DNA of 64,000 bases from Zantedeschia hybrid cultivar (GCA_030544215.1 JARZZO010000013.1:797001-861000); one strand, 5' to 3'; positions 34,649 through 45,535 are shown, counted from the stretch's first letter. The notes: generated by a model from the sequence alone, not told the origin. Translations and numbers: made by a program.

Positions 34649-35584
34649 ATGTCGTTGAATAACCCACTCCGTGGCATACTTGATGCCCTTTTGACTTACC
34701 TGATCTACTCAGATTGGTTCAGAAACCTGAAGAATGTCTTCAGATCTGAGCACATTGACTTTGTCCCTGGAGCTGATCCTCCTACTGAATCGGCATTAGA
34801 TGCCCCTGAAGCAGAGATGACAGCTAACGATAAAAGATTAAAGGACAAAGGCAAAGGAGTAGTGAAGGGTGACTGCTTCTATTATAAGCAGTATGATCAC
34901 TGGAAGAGGAACTGCAAGGAGTTCCTTAACGATAAAGCTCATGGAAGAGTGAAGCTGTCTGAAGCTTCAGATATCTATATGATAGATATCAACTTATCAG
35001 TTAGAGATTCCACATCTTGGGTATTGGATATCGGATGTGCTTCTCATATCTGCCATGATGTGCAGATGCTAACAAGTAAGCGCAAGCTGAGACAAGGTGA
35101 GGTGGAATTGAGGCTAGGAAACGGCGCAAAAGTTGCGGCGATTGCTGTTGGGACAGCAAACCTCAGGCTTCCATCGGGATATATCTTACTATTAGAAGAT
35201 TGTTATTATGTTCCTAGCATAATAAAGAACATCATATCAATATCTTGTTTGGACAAGATAGGATATAGGTTGACTATTGAGAATAGAAGTTGTTCGATTT
35301 ATTATGGTAATAAATCCATAGCTTCAGCATCTTTAGTCAACGGTCTATATCTATTAGATGTTTCTTATTACAATCTTCAAATTGATAATGCTCTTAAGAA
35401 GAGCAATAATTGTGTGAACCAGGCCTACATGTGGCATTGTAGACTTGGGCACATTGGTGAAAGCAGGTTGCAAAAGTTGCACAAACATGGTTGCTTAACT
35501 GCATTCGATTACGAATCGTTTGCAACATGTGAATCCTGCCTTATGGGAAAGATGGCAAAATCTCCATTTAGTGGACATGGAGAA
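34649..35584 (+). CDS. Copia gag-protease fusion with internal deletions (non-autonomous)
   Basis: One open frame, 337 codons in all, with its last ~25 codons reading into the 3' LTR. It starts MSLNNPLRGILDA, a copia gag N-terminus, then jumps after about 60 residues past most of the UBN2 gag to a zinc knuckle, CFYYKQYDHWKRNC. Here the second Cys of CX2CX4HX4C is Tyr. A protease-like segment, SWVLDIGCASHIC, has DIG where active copia proteases have DTG or DSG. GAG-pre-integrase follows (MWHCRLGHIGESRLQKLHKHG, then CESCLMGKM with KSPFSGHGE). Integrase, reverse transcriptase and RNase H are missing. The frame stays open through both internal deletions. The Asp-Ile-Gly change predicts an inactive protease. 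Confidence 0.85.
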
Positions 35585-36591
35585 CAACGGAATACCATCG
35601 AAGGGAATTGTGTGTCAATAAGGAATCATTCGCTCTCGGTACTTAGAGAGAGAATGCTCTAGGAAGGATGCGCGAAAGTCCCTGGCCAGGGCGGACGATA
35701 ATATCGGGAAAGGAGTTTTCTAATATTCATCAGCGGCATCCAATCCAAGTGAGTCGACCAATTAGGGTTTGACAGCTCGCCATGCCCTGAGTTGACTCGA
35801 GAGCATTGTACGAATGAAGGATTATATCCACGTGGTAACTGTCGGCGGAAAGGTTCCAAGAGTGGGTTACTTAACCCCAAATACCTTCTGGGTTCACGTG
35901 GTGTTGCTTGGCACCCAACGTGATCGGAGGCCCGGTCGAATTCGATGTGCGACATCAATTCGATTGATTAATTGATTAATAAAGGGTTATTAATTAATTA
36001 ATAAAGCCAGTGAGGAGTCACTGGGCTTGTTGGGCCATTAACTGGACTGGTACTTGGGCCTAGAGGGTCACACGCAAATGATTCTCAAGGCGATGGATAA
36101 ATAACTGAGTTTTATACAAACCGGGGGTTTTTATGAAAAACCACGCGGTTAGTATAAAACATAGCAAACGGGCTGAGCAGGCCAAGCTGCTGCTAACCCT
36201 AGCCGCCCCTCCTCAGTTTCTGTCTTCCTCTGGCGTCCAGGCAGATCCAGATCTGCTCCGCCGCTTCTCCGAATCCCGTTCGACGGGAAATCGTCCGCAC
36301 GTTGCGGCGATCATTGCGGCGACCGGCGGAGGCTTTGTGGGCTGCAAAGAATGAGGAACTCGAGGATATCCGTCGCGGGGAGGATCGCGTAGACTTCGCT
36401 AGAGGCCGGGCGCTTGCGCGGCTTGCGGTGTCGCACCGACGGAACCAAACGGCTGCGTATTCGAATCCGCACACGGTGAGAACTTCGATAATCCGATTAT
36501 CGTATTTTAGATTTCGAAACGGGAACGGATCGCTGTAAATATTTTGTTTTCCGCTCCGTAAGCGATCCGGAGAAACCGAGAAAACCCAACA
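35583..36591 (+). repeat. Copia 3' LTR, 5'-truncated
   Basis: It matches the 5' LTR from about 30638 to its end at 31644, including ACAACGGAATACCATCG at the start and AAAACCCAACA at the end. It joins the pol sequence directly after GGACATGGAGA. The first ~540 bases of the LTR and all pol after the GAG-pre-integrase domain are deleted. Confidence 0.9.
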
Positions 36592-36694
36592 CTCGACGCG
36601 AACGAAACAGAGTCTCAGCCCCATCAGGGCCTGAACTAAAGGGTCCGACCCCGAAAACCTCCCCGATAACCGGATTCGAAAACCTCAATCCTTA
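36592..36694 (-). mobile_element. Gypsy solo LTR, 5' end piece
   Basis: Read on the minus strand, it begins TGTAAGGATTGAGG (36696-36683) and runs to the copia insertion point. It completes the LTR whose other part is 27941-30093. CAGGATG follows directly at 36695-36701, matching the bases before 27941. Confidence 0.65.
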
Positions 36695-36701
36695 CAGGAT
36701 G

Positions 36702-36990
36702 CCATTAGCATTCATCTTCTCATGTTGCCTTTGTAATCATTAGTCATAAAGGGTAACACATAACACTAGGTAAGGGTGGCATCTTCCTTGTGCTTTTCAT
36801 AAAGAAGGACTTCTCTTTCCTCAGCATCATCAGCAGGTGATGGAGGTAAATATTTTTAAAAAACATAGGCTATCTTCTCAATAGTGATAACAATTCTCAA
36901 ATTTTTGATCTAGTCACTATAGTTGGGATCAGTAAACTTATTGGCATCAAGTATGACTTTCAACGGATTGTTCAACATGTTGGTCTATAA
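36702..36990 (-). pseudogene. Copia gag N-terminal fragment, minus strand
   Basis: The reverse strand reads NMLNNPLKVILDANKF, TDPNYSD, LRIVITIEKIAYVF, PPSPADDAEEREVLLYEKHK and CYVLPFMTND. This is the N-terminal half of a plant copia gag, with stops. It continues at 27938 downward across the inserted gypsy and copia DNA. Confidence 0.85.
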
Positions 36991-39271
36991 GAGAAAAAGA
37001 TGTGCAATTAGATAACATAGCAGATATTCTTTAAACAAATACGATATGGTCTTTAAACCTAAATTTAAAACTCCTACTAATTTTCGATGAATTTGCATAA
37101 CCCTCTATATGTAAAGACAGGATATACCGATGGTATCCTAGTGGGGACCAAAATCCTATTAACTTTATGGTGATGGCCTTGCGGCAGCACAACAAACCAT
37201 CCCATACTTAATAGGTAGGCAACCCTTGCCAATTGCAACTTCTCGCAACTTCTAGTCGTATTCAGCCTCCAGAACATGTGTAATCTTCTGACAATACAAC
37301 AAATTACAAAGTTTGGTTAGGTTACACCCTTTTGTTACGTTATGAGAATGAGTTTCTGGCATAACTCTTGTTACAGGACAATAAAATTATGCTAGTCACC
37401 CATCTCAAAGTTCGGCGTAATCTTTAATTTAGGCCACTGACCTCTTACTGAGTGGGCCTTATGACAGTACCATAGACTCACTCAATCTAAGGCCAACTCA
37501 CACAAACTATAACAACATAAGGCTACGGGGGTCATTCTTAATGCCTCACATTCATCAACTTAATATTTGACCGAGAAGAGATTCTATAATTTTGTTATCA
37601 TCCATAATGGTGCCACATAGATGTATGTCTTTGGTGTATCATATATATACTCGTATAAGAGATATCTAACTAGTAGCATATTTAACACATATAAAATACA
37701 TGTTATGATCACATAGATGATCATGGACTTTTAAATGTGTAGTAATACTAGAGCCAGTAAGTGAATCACAACATAGCACAAAAAGTGAATGCAGTTGGCC
37801 TTTGTATCTCATGCTCTTCATGATGTGCATCTTTGTTTAACAGTACCGCATGATGTCCTCCTCGCTCCATATCTAATCCATCTCTTAAAATTACATGTAA
37901 TTAACAAAATGGGCTCGCAGGCCCACAGATGTATATAAAATAATAAGAAACCTTAATCTTGATTAAGGGAAATATATTTTTGGTGGGAGATAGAAATTAC
38001 AATCCAAATTTTATAGAGAGAGGAAGACATGCAGGTCACATTAAATAAATCACATCATCACCATTTAATTCATTCATTCACACATCATCACATGATTAAT
38101 ATGGTCCATGATCATCCATCCACACACACAAACACATCACATGAGTTGAGTGTTAACTATCACATAGTTAATTCTAAAATAACCATTATTTCAAAAGTAC
38201 TAATTATATTCACAATATAATTATTATTTTTTCTTTTAACTAAACAATTTAGTTAAAAATATAAACAAAGTCTAAACAATTTAGACAATAATTAATTATT
38301 GTCATCGCACGCTGAAATTTAGACTAAGAAGATTAATCTGTCAATTAAAATCAAATTCTAATCACAAATATTCAAAGGTTTAAGTTAACGATTAACTAAA
38401 ACCTAAGTTAACCAAATTTTAAACTAGTTTTAAAACTTGTTAACCATGTAAAAAGGGGTTTAAAAAATCCTTTAAAGTGATTAAATTAATTTAAAACAAT
38501 TATAAATAATTTTAATACTTTAAAATATGTTAAAATCCCTTAAGTTGAGGTAAATGGACCTTAAAATGGGATAAAAAGGGGGCTAAAAGGGATAAAATAG
38601 GCCTTGTGGCTCCGATTTAGGTCTTAGATCCATGTGCGGGTCTGTGGGACCCACAAGGGGGACCCAATGGCCCGTTCTTCTTAGCCTGTTAGGGCTTTCC
38701 CCCTTCCTCCCTATGTAGCAACAGCGGCCGGGCGCGGCCACTCGGCCAACTACCGCCAGCGTCGGAGGTGCTCGTTGGCACCGCCCGACCGGCGATCCGG
38801 TTGGCACCGGCCGACGGCACTCTGGCTGGTGGTTGACCGGAGATCACATCGGATCTCCTTTAGGCATTCACAATGCCCACGGCTGCCATTCTCCTCATCC
38901 AGGAATCCAAAAATTGCGAAATCAATTTTTCCTTGAGCGATTTTTGATGCTTAATAATCTTATACTACTTCCAAGATGATCCGGACAAGAAAAGGGGGTC
39001 GTACCAAAATACTATGCCTACGGATCTGCGTACGCAGATGACAAAATAACTTTTTTAGGACGTTCTAAACAACCCATAGGCATCATCCAAGTACCCAAAT
39101 CGACACCTACGACTTCGATAATACATCCAACTACTCACAAACGCTTTGTGATAGTCGAATCGATGGCTACAGTGTAGGCATGCTCCCGATAAAATGGCTC
39201 CGAAAATCACACATGCGATGACGAAAAATAACACAAACATATTAAAACGATCTAAATTGAGTCAAGAACTT
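36991..39271 (-). other. Leader of the old minus-strand copia, with unclassified DNA
   Basis: The part next to gag (37050-37260) aligns, on the minus strand, with the leader before gag in the younger copia. It includes a hairpin at 37166-37206 whose core TTGTGCTGCCGCAA matches the younger core but whose arms are different. The remainder to 39271 is AT-rich with one GC-rich patch at 38620-38830. No gene is seen. Confidence 0.6.
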
Positions 39272-39284
39272 GGCTCTGATACTA
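39272..39284 (-). promoter_or_regulatory. Primer-binding site of the old minus-strand copia
   Basis: The reverse strand reads TAGTATCAGAGCC, one base off the usual copia site TGGTATCAGAGCC. It sits one base inside the LTR edge at 39286. Confidence 0.8.
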
Positions 39285-39285
39285 C

Positions 39286-39600
39286 TGTAAGATTCTCCAA
39301 GGAAAGAACAACGTTGCAACAAAAATTTAAAATTTAATTAAATCTTCTCTCGATCTACGTGTATCAATTATCGGATGTTTAGATCGCAACAAAACAATCA
39401 ATAAAACATGAAAATCGGATCTTCACTATCACGGGGATAAAATCCCTCGCCGAATCGGAGACGAATGAGTGGTCGACCTCGAGATCGCGAGCTGTTCAAT
39501 TGTCTAGCCTTTAGATGTAATATGCACGAGTCTCGGCACCAATCCGGTTCAGTGCTTTGCAAATTCCGCCTAGATCTCAACTAATAGAACATAAATTGCT
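39286..39600 (-). mobile_element. LTR of the old minus-strand copia (3' end of the LTR)
   Basis: On the minus strand the LTR ends ...GAATCTTACA just before the primer-binding site. It resembles the GC-richer end of the 30094-31644 LTR only loosely. It is broken near 39600 by another sequence, and a matching LTR piece reappears at 40383-40490. Confidence 0.55.
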
Positions 39601-40382
39601 ATAGATTGGCTTAATGACTCAATGATAGAATTGGATAGACATGATTGATATTGTGAATAGGCCCTAGAATGGGTCTAGAAAGACTAAGGGATATGTGATA
39701 AATGTGATTGACCATCAAATATGGTATCTGAATACATGATTAATTGAATGATTTCTTGAGGTATGGATGCCTCCCACGTTGGTTATATACCAGTGATAAC
39801 TAGTAATGCATCGTAGAGAATAGATGTTGTAAATATAGAGCTTTGGCTTTCCCATGTGAAATGACCTTATGAGGTATATGGTTGACTTTGATTGACGATT
39901 ATTAAGATGATTATCAGATAGTGAATTTTGATTCTCAAATAGTGATCACAGGACTATTGGTATTGTTTAAAATGCTAGCTTATCATGTGATACATTGTGG
40001 TTTCTTTAGTAGTGATTTCTACGGGCCTTCATGAGCGCGAGATTCCTACTGAGTTCTCTTCTAGAGACTTAGATCCTTTATGGATGCATGTTATTTATGG
40101 ATTAGAGTGCGTAGTGGATGCATAGTAGACGGCATAATGTATTAGTATAATTTCAAATTTTATTTTGGACATGTGTCTTTATCAGATTTGTGGCTATATT
40201 ATATGTTGAATATCATTTTCTCTTAGAACTATGTATGAATGAGCCAGATAATTCATTATTATTAATGTATCTTGCTTTTATAATATCTTTAATTTGGACT
40301 AATTATCGTCATATTACTATTCATGATTTTAGATTGTGAACCGATAACAGTATGAGAGGTCCTTTGATCTCGGAGTGTTACA
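39600..40382 (+). mobile_element. Gypsy LTR-like fragment
   Basis: The segment ends GATCTCGGAGTGTTACA at 40382, the style of a plant gypsy LTR 3' end. It contains GCGAGATTCCTACTGAGT with a following CTTCTAGAGACTTAG, a motif also seen reverse-complemented near 28290-28320. It separates two pieces of copia LTR, so it probably inserted there. The left end is uncertain. Confidence 0.45.
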
Positions 40383-40490
40383 AAAGATCTATGAATCAAG
40401 GCCAAAACTTAGAAGTCTATTAACAAGATGTATTTGATGTCTCAATTATAAGGATCAACTATGCCACTGTCATGTTTTTTTTAGATCATA
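40383..40490 (-). mobile_element. Copia LTR fragment, minus strand
   Basis: ATCAAGGCCAAAACTTAGAAG and the following GATGTCTCAATTATAAGG align with AAGGTCATAGTCCAGAAG and GGTGTCTCAGGTTTAAGG in the LTR copy at 18675-18730. It is the continuation of the old copia LTR after the gypsy-like insertion. Confidence 0.6.
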
Positions 40491-40614
40491 GGGTTGACGT
40501 GTAAGGGCAAGTGATTAATTTGCTGTGCCAGGATGTTGCAACAGTTATAGAAAATCGGAGAGGGTTGCACCTTCTTAGGCTTTCTTAATCGGTGTTAAAT
40601 ATGTAAAAGTAGTC

Positions 40615-40775
40615 CTGCCACATTATGTAGACTACGAGGTCATCTGAAGAAAAAGAAGATCCCCGGTGCACATGAGAAGCAACAAAGGAAGCTCCACAAT
40701 TGCACTAGATGACATCAATATGGTCATCATAAAAATACATGTAAAGAACCCTTACCTAAACCTTCATTAGAACTT
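40615..40775 (+). pseudogene. MULE transposase C-terminal relic
   Basis: A frame reads RLRGHLKKKKIPGAHEKQQ, then NCTR, a stop, and HQYGHHKNTCKEPLPKP. This matches the C-terminus of plant MuDR-type transposases: a basic GRPKKKR-like stretch followed by a CX2CX4HX4C zinc knuckle. The second Cys codon is now TGA. The rest of the transposase is not visible. Confidence 0.75.
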
Positions 40776-41816
40776 TTAGAAGTTGAGGAAGGATTGTCCT
40801 ATACAGCTTGGAAGTAAGTTTTCTTATGTTATTCCTATTTTGATCCTTCTTTATTCCTAGTTTCTTTCACAATTCGAAATCAAATGTTGTTAATTAGATG
40901 GCTGAGAATACTTCCCACTTGAATTACATTACCAAAAGAAATTTGCATTCCAAATTTCAGACTATTTAGACTACCATTAATTATTTCTCCGTAAAATGGG
41001 GCAATGCCCCCTACCTTTGTCTTAAGGTCCAAACATGCAGGGGTGGCAGAGGGGATATAGGAGAAGTGGTATCATCAAGTGCTAGATATATGAGGTTGTA
41101 TACAAGCTTATTGGACAAGCTTACCATATGAAATTGTTACATTAATATCAACCTACCTCTGCCAGATGCATCTGATGATTGCATCAGAAGGTGACATCAA
41201 TCGTCAATTGGTCATTCATACAAGAAGACAAAAAGACACCATTTCAAATTCTTTTGCAGTTTGTTGCAGTCAAATGTCCTTGGGAGTGGAAGGAGTGTAA
41301 GAAAGTGGGCTACCCAGGGCTGCTCGGGGATGGTGAGGCAAATAGCCATTCTAAAGTTTAGGGCATGGGGAACCAACATACACCTGGTGTAAAAGGACAG
41401 GGGAATTGGTGCTTGGTGTCACTGGAAGGTGGTTGTTGGCGTCGGAATCCCCTTGGGTGCTCATGTACATGACGGGGCATGCTAGCGCTAAGGATGAGGG
41501 TCTCGTCATCATAGAGAATGGGGGAGCCACCGAGGAGGAGGGGACTTGGGTGGAAGGGGGCACTGGTGTGCTAGGGCTTTTGGAGATGCATCTTCCAACT
41601 AAATAAAAGTGGAAGGGTATTTTCGTCCAAAAATATTTATTTGTTGCGGTGGATGGAATTTTTCCTCATATCTTGTATTTCAACATTCAACTGTTCACCA
41701 ACTACATGGGGCATTTTCGTAAACGAGTAAAGATTTTACGGATTTTTGAAAAAAAAAAGTTGGATTGGAGGGTTTTTTGTAATTTTAAAAGAGTAAAATT
41801 CCCTAGCATGAAATCC
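40776..41816. other. Intergenic DNA before the AUG3 promoter
   Basis: No gene recognised. Open frames at 41351-41606 on both strands are short and without known domains. AUG3 regulatory sequence may begin here, but no element could be identified. Confidence 0.4.
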
Positions 41817-41819
41817 CAT

Positions 41820-42215
41820 TTTTTAAGTAGAGTAATATTTGCCGCCTGCAATGCCCCCTCCCTCCCAATCGCAATGGGGGCATTGCAGTAGGTAAAAGAA
41901 AAAAAACTTTTAGATCGGACCCGAGGTGCCATAGTCGGTTGTACAGTGTAATGTTCGATCAGAGGATTCAAAAAAAATTAAAAAATTAAAAAATCGACCT
42001 AATGAACAGTAAAAAGGTCATTCAATAGGCCGAAACCAATAATAATTTTTGATTTTTCAGATTTTTTAAGGTCATTTGATCGAACATTGCACTATACGGT
42101 CGAGTAAAACAATTGGGAGCCGACCTAAAAAGATTTAATTTTTTTTCTCCTTTTAATCACTGCAATATCTCATTGCGATGGGAGAGACATTGAAGCGAGT
42201 ATTACTCCTTTTAAG
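41820..42215. mobile_element. ~395 bp foldback MITE upstream of AUG3
   Basis: The two halves are inverted copies. Left AGAGTAATATTTGCCGC pairs with right-strand GGAGTAATACTCGC. CAATCGCAATGGGGGCATTG on the left corresponds to the reverse complement of CATTGCGATGGGAGAGACATTG-like sequence on the right. GTACAGTGTAATGTTCGATC (about 41941) corresponds to ATAGTGCAATGTTCGATC read from the right (about 42097). It lies about 470 bp upstream of the AUG3 start codon. The superfamily is not assigned. Confidence 0.75.
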
Positions 42216-42680
42216 TATGAGGAATATACACAAGCAATCCTTTGTTTATGGATGAGAATAGAAGGAAAAATAGGATGATCGAAGGAAAAAAAAAAAAAAG
42301 TATTGCAAGGATACGAGAATGGTCTCCTAACTTGCAAAAGAAATATTTTGATGACCCAAAAATTAAGGAGGAATTTGTGAATCGTGATTGCAAAACTCCA
42401 CCCTAATCTTAATCAGATATCATCTTACTTGTCATTTAGGAGGAGGGGGGCATATTACACATACGTCATCATTATTAGCTAATTTTGTTTTTCCTCTTTG
42501 GACGGCAACTCACTCACGTCCGCCCTTTTGGTCCCGCACCTGCTCTGCCCGCTCCTTCCTTCCCACTTGTTGTTAATTTGAAAGCACCTTCGACATTTGT
42601 TGTTGTTGGCGGTGGTTTTGGAATTGGAATTCCCCGGCGCCGGCGGAAAGCGCAACCAAGGAAGGGAAGGGCGGAGAGAG

Positions 42681-42899
42681 ATGAGCGGGGCGCGGCTGTG
42701 CGGGCTGCTGGAGGAGCTGGGCTTCGACGGGGGTGCCCAGGGGTTGCTGGACCCGGACAGCTTCGAGTGGCCCTTCCAGTGCGAGGAGGCGCGCCCCGTC
42801 CTCGACTGGATCTGCTCTACCCTCCGCCCCTCCAATGTCCTCTCCCCCGCCGAGCTCTCCCTGTTGCGTATCCCTGCTGCTTACCTTCCTTCTTCACCC

Positions 42900-42934
<35 letters not shown>

Positions 42935-43775
42935 TGTGCGCGCGCGTGTTCATCAGTTCATCTCTAATTGTTCGTTTTGGCCGCTGATTTGTGCGTCTCT
43001 GTGATAATCAGGTACGAGCAGCTCCTGCGCGAAGGGAAGCTCCTCGAGGTAGCAACTCCCGCCTTCGCTTCCCCCCCCTTATGTGCATTTGAAAACATTT
43101 GCTTGGTGGTCTGTTTAGTTAGTCGAGGTGCATTTGAAGGACAACTTTTTTTTTCTTATTTGGGGACAACATGATATGGTTTGTATGGTCTCCGTTTACA
43201 ATTTGCCCCACTTTGTATGCAGAAGTAGAGAAGAATAAGGCCCCTTATTCCCAGAACAAGGCTAATTCTGCTTTGATTGGAGGAATTGGTTATTCAGTCA
43301 GAATTGCTTATTCCTTGAATTAGGTGAATAAGCAATTCCACCCTACACCCAGGAATTAGGTATTCCGCCTTGGATTCCACCCTGCTATCAAAGTGAAACA
43401 CTCCTTATTCTGGAATAAGCAACTCAGAATAACTAATCTCGTCATAACCCATTCTGCTAAGGGTGGTTTATGGGTAAACGATGTCTGGATAGAGGGGGTG
43501 GAGGGATAGACTTTGGCGTTTAGCAGATTTTTTTTTTGCCCCCTTTTTTCCGCTATCATTTTGCTTCTCGTATGATTTTGCAGTCCCCACAACATTTGTG
43601 CAGTTAATGTCAACTTACTTGGGCTATGGTGTGTCGCTATATACAGACATTTTGTGTCATCTTTTTTTCAGGGAGAGGATCTGGATTCTGCATATGATAG
43701 CATTTCTGCGTTCTCAAGTAGGAGAGACAACCATGATGCGGTCTTCGGAACTGAAGAGAGATTAATCGACATCAG
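42681..43775 (+). CDS. AUG3: AUGMIN subunit 3, first three coding exons (partial)
   Basis: Exons at 42681-42862, 43012-43048 and 43672-43775 join in frame with GT-AG borders and encode the N-terminal ~108 residues. Key strings are [75 protein letters not shown] and [13 protein letters not shown]. These match plant AUG3 (HAUS3 homologue, ~617 residues), a subunit of the eight-protein augmin complex that recruits gamma-tubulin to microtubules for branching nucleation in spindle and phragmoplast. The donor at 43776 (GTGAAG) leaves phase 2. The expected next exon, beginning with an (R)DATLAHKAEALELQ-like sequence, was not found before 64000. Either intron 3 exceeds 20 kb or the gene is truncated by retroelements. 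Confidence 0.9.
42908..42950. repeat. CT/TG microsatellite in AUG3 intron 1
   Basis: A run of C then about 12 CT units, then TGTGTGCGCGCGCG. It lies inside the 149 bp first intron. Confidence 0.9.
43235..43445. mobile_element. MITE-like inverted sequence in AUG3 intron 2
   Basis: AATAAG, GGAATAAG and CTTATTCC motifs recur in both orientations, including GAATTGCTTATTCCTTGAA near 43302 and CTCCTTATTCTGGAATAAGC near 43401. The overall arms are imperfect. The composition fits an old hAT- or PIF-like MITE, tentatively. Confidence 0.4.
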
Positions 43776-45235
43776 GTGAAGACCCTTCGGGTGCTAATGA
43801 TATAACTCCCACTTGATGCCATTACTTTGCTTCACAGAATTTATCATTAATGGATAACTTTGATAGTGAGTTCTTATGATTCTTATCATATTCTATTCCA
43901 ATTTCCTTTACAGTCTATAAACATTTTTCTTTTACAAGGGGCATAAGTTTGTTGAATAAGACACTTTCAAAAGAAATTGTTGAATTAGCTTCCCCCAGTC
44001 TGTATGTTCACATGCATCTAGTTTAGAATTTGTAGTAGACTTCATTTTCTACTAAATTTTGTCCCTAAGTAGACAATCCTTTAATATTGAAAGACCAACA
44101 CCTTCCCCATTTTACTAACAGAACTATTCAAGTAGCTCTCACACAAACAATCACCTGGCTTTTAGGTACGTCATAGTTGTGAGGTGTTACCATTGTGAAA
44201 TTTTGTCGCAAATGTTTATTGTTTTGTGATCAACTTTTTAAGGCATAATCTCATTGTCTTGTATGGATATCCTGGTTTTACGTGATGCTCATTGACGATT
44301 GGTAATATAACTTATCTCATGTGCATAACTTTCCCTTCCATATTTAACTGACTGTAGGCCAGAATTTGTGTTTCCATGTGATTTTACTGCCGCATGAACT
44401 TGACAGAATCATAGATAGGCATTCAACTGGTCCTTTTATAGATGGATCCTACATATGGGTTGCTTGTTTTGCAACTCAAGTTCACCGTAAGTTTTTATGC
44501 TGATGCCAAGCTGATTGTTGTGAGTTCTATCTTTAATATATGGGAAGCTGGGAAAGTTGGCTTCAATTGTGTTAACATATTTTCCCCTTTTGTTTAAATT
44601 TTCAGTGATGACCGCCTTAGTGCTTTTCCTAAAGGAAAGAATCGAGCATGCTGAATATTTATTAAGGAAAAAAAAACATATACATCCAAGATTTAGGGTT
44701 GAGATACTCCAAAATACATGGTTTGATGCAGTAGGAAAGGACTTGATCTTCCTATGCTGAACTGTAAACACGACATGGCATTGGATAGGTTAAAGTGGCA
44801 GAACATGATTCATGTAGCTGACCCAAAATAAATGAGATGTCTCTGATGATGATGATGAGACGTTCCAAAATAACTGACTATGTCAATCCGATTCAGTTTA
44901 TTGAATGCAAACAATTGGTCATCTTTCATTCAAAATTTGTAATAGTTAAGTTACTAGCCAAGTGAGAGGAAAGGGCTAATTGTAGGAGAGAACTACTCGT
45001 TGGACAACAATATGTAATGCGATGGTGTGCAGTTGCGATGACATGGAGCCACCTAGAGGCTTGGAGACAGAGTAGTCCCGTATCAAAAAATGAGAAAAAA
45101 GATTATGTGGGTATATATATGAGGCTTAGATCATGAGGTACCTTTTAGGGACAAAACTATGTGAGCTTATAGGGGTTCAAACTGGACAATGTTTCAAAAG
45201 AGTTGGATTGAAGTTGTTATAATGTGTTATTAGAG
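43776..45235. other. AUG3 intron 3, first part: no gene seen
   Basis: AT-rich intronic sequence. The expected AUG3 exon 4 was looked for and is not here. No transposon coding sequence is visible. Confidence 0.5.
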
Positions 45236-45239
45236 CTAG

Positions 45240-45535
45240 TGTTTTTTTTTTTTTTGATAAATTTCTGGTGTACCACCAATTTTATTGAAATAAAGAGAGG
45301 AAGTACATCCAAAATGCTAGAGGAGAGGTTCCTCTTAGCTTAAAAGAAACAGAAAAAAGTTGTCTCTTAAAGAGTGGAGTAAGGTGGTTAAATCTTTAGA
45401 CACAACTATTGTTGTTTAGCTACTTTTTTCCTTTGTTGTGGAGGAACCTCTCCTCTATCTTCCTTTTGATTGTATCACCTCTCTTTATTCAATAAAATTG
45501 GTGGTATAATCCAGTTTCTTACAAAAAAATATTGT
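45240..45535. mobile_element. Foldback element in AUG3 intron 3
   Basis: The left arm has TACCACCAATTTTATTGAAA followed by TAAAGAGAGG. The right arm, read as its reverse complement, has TACCACCAATTTTATTGAAT followed by AAAGAGAGG. Inside, GAGGAGAGGTTCCTC appears in both orientations. Total length is about 295 bp. The arm resembles plant LINE or SINE 3' ends, so two opposed retroposons are an alternative to a MITE. Confidence 0.7.

Larger units (their letters stand above)
30094..36591 (+). mobile_element. Young Ty1/copia deletion derivative, plus strand
   Basis: The element runs from TGTTAG at 30094 to CCCAACA at 36591. Near-matching 5-base flanks CTCAA (30089-30093) and CTCGA (36592-36596) fit a target duplication with one change. 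Order: complete 5' LTR (30094-31644), primer-binding site, a leader of about 3 kb dense with hairpins, a gag-protease open frame with internal deletions, then a 3' LTR lacking its first ~540 bases. Integrase, reverse transcriptase and RNase H are absent. The two LTRs look about 96-97% alike by eye, so insertion was fairly recent. It landed inside the gypsy solo LTR. Confidence 0.88.

Noticed and set aside
38029..38220. His-rich 63-codon frame
   Set aside because: Encoded by CATCA-rich low-complexity DNA in retroelement leader sequence; no homology or start context.
42868..43174. AUG3 reading through exon 1 into intron sequence
   Set aside because: The longer frame ends in Pro/Ser/Leu low complexity from the CT microsatellite. 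Splicing at 42862 gives the conserved [17 protein letters not shown] instead.
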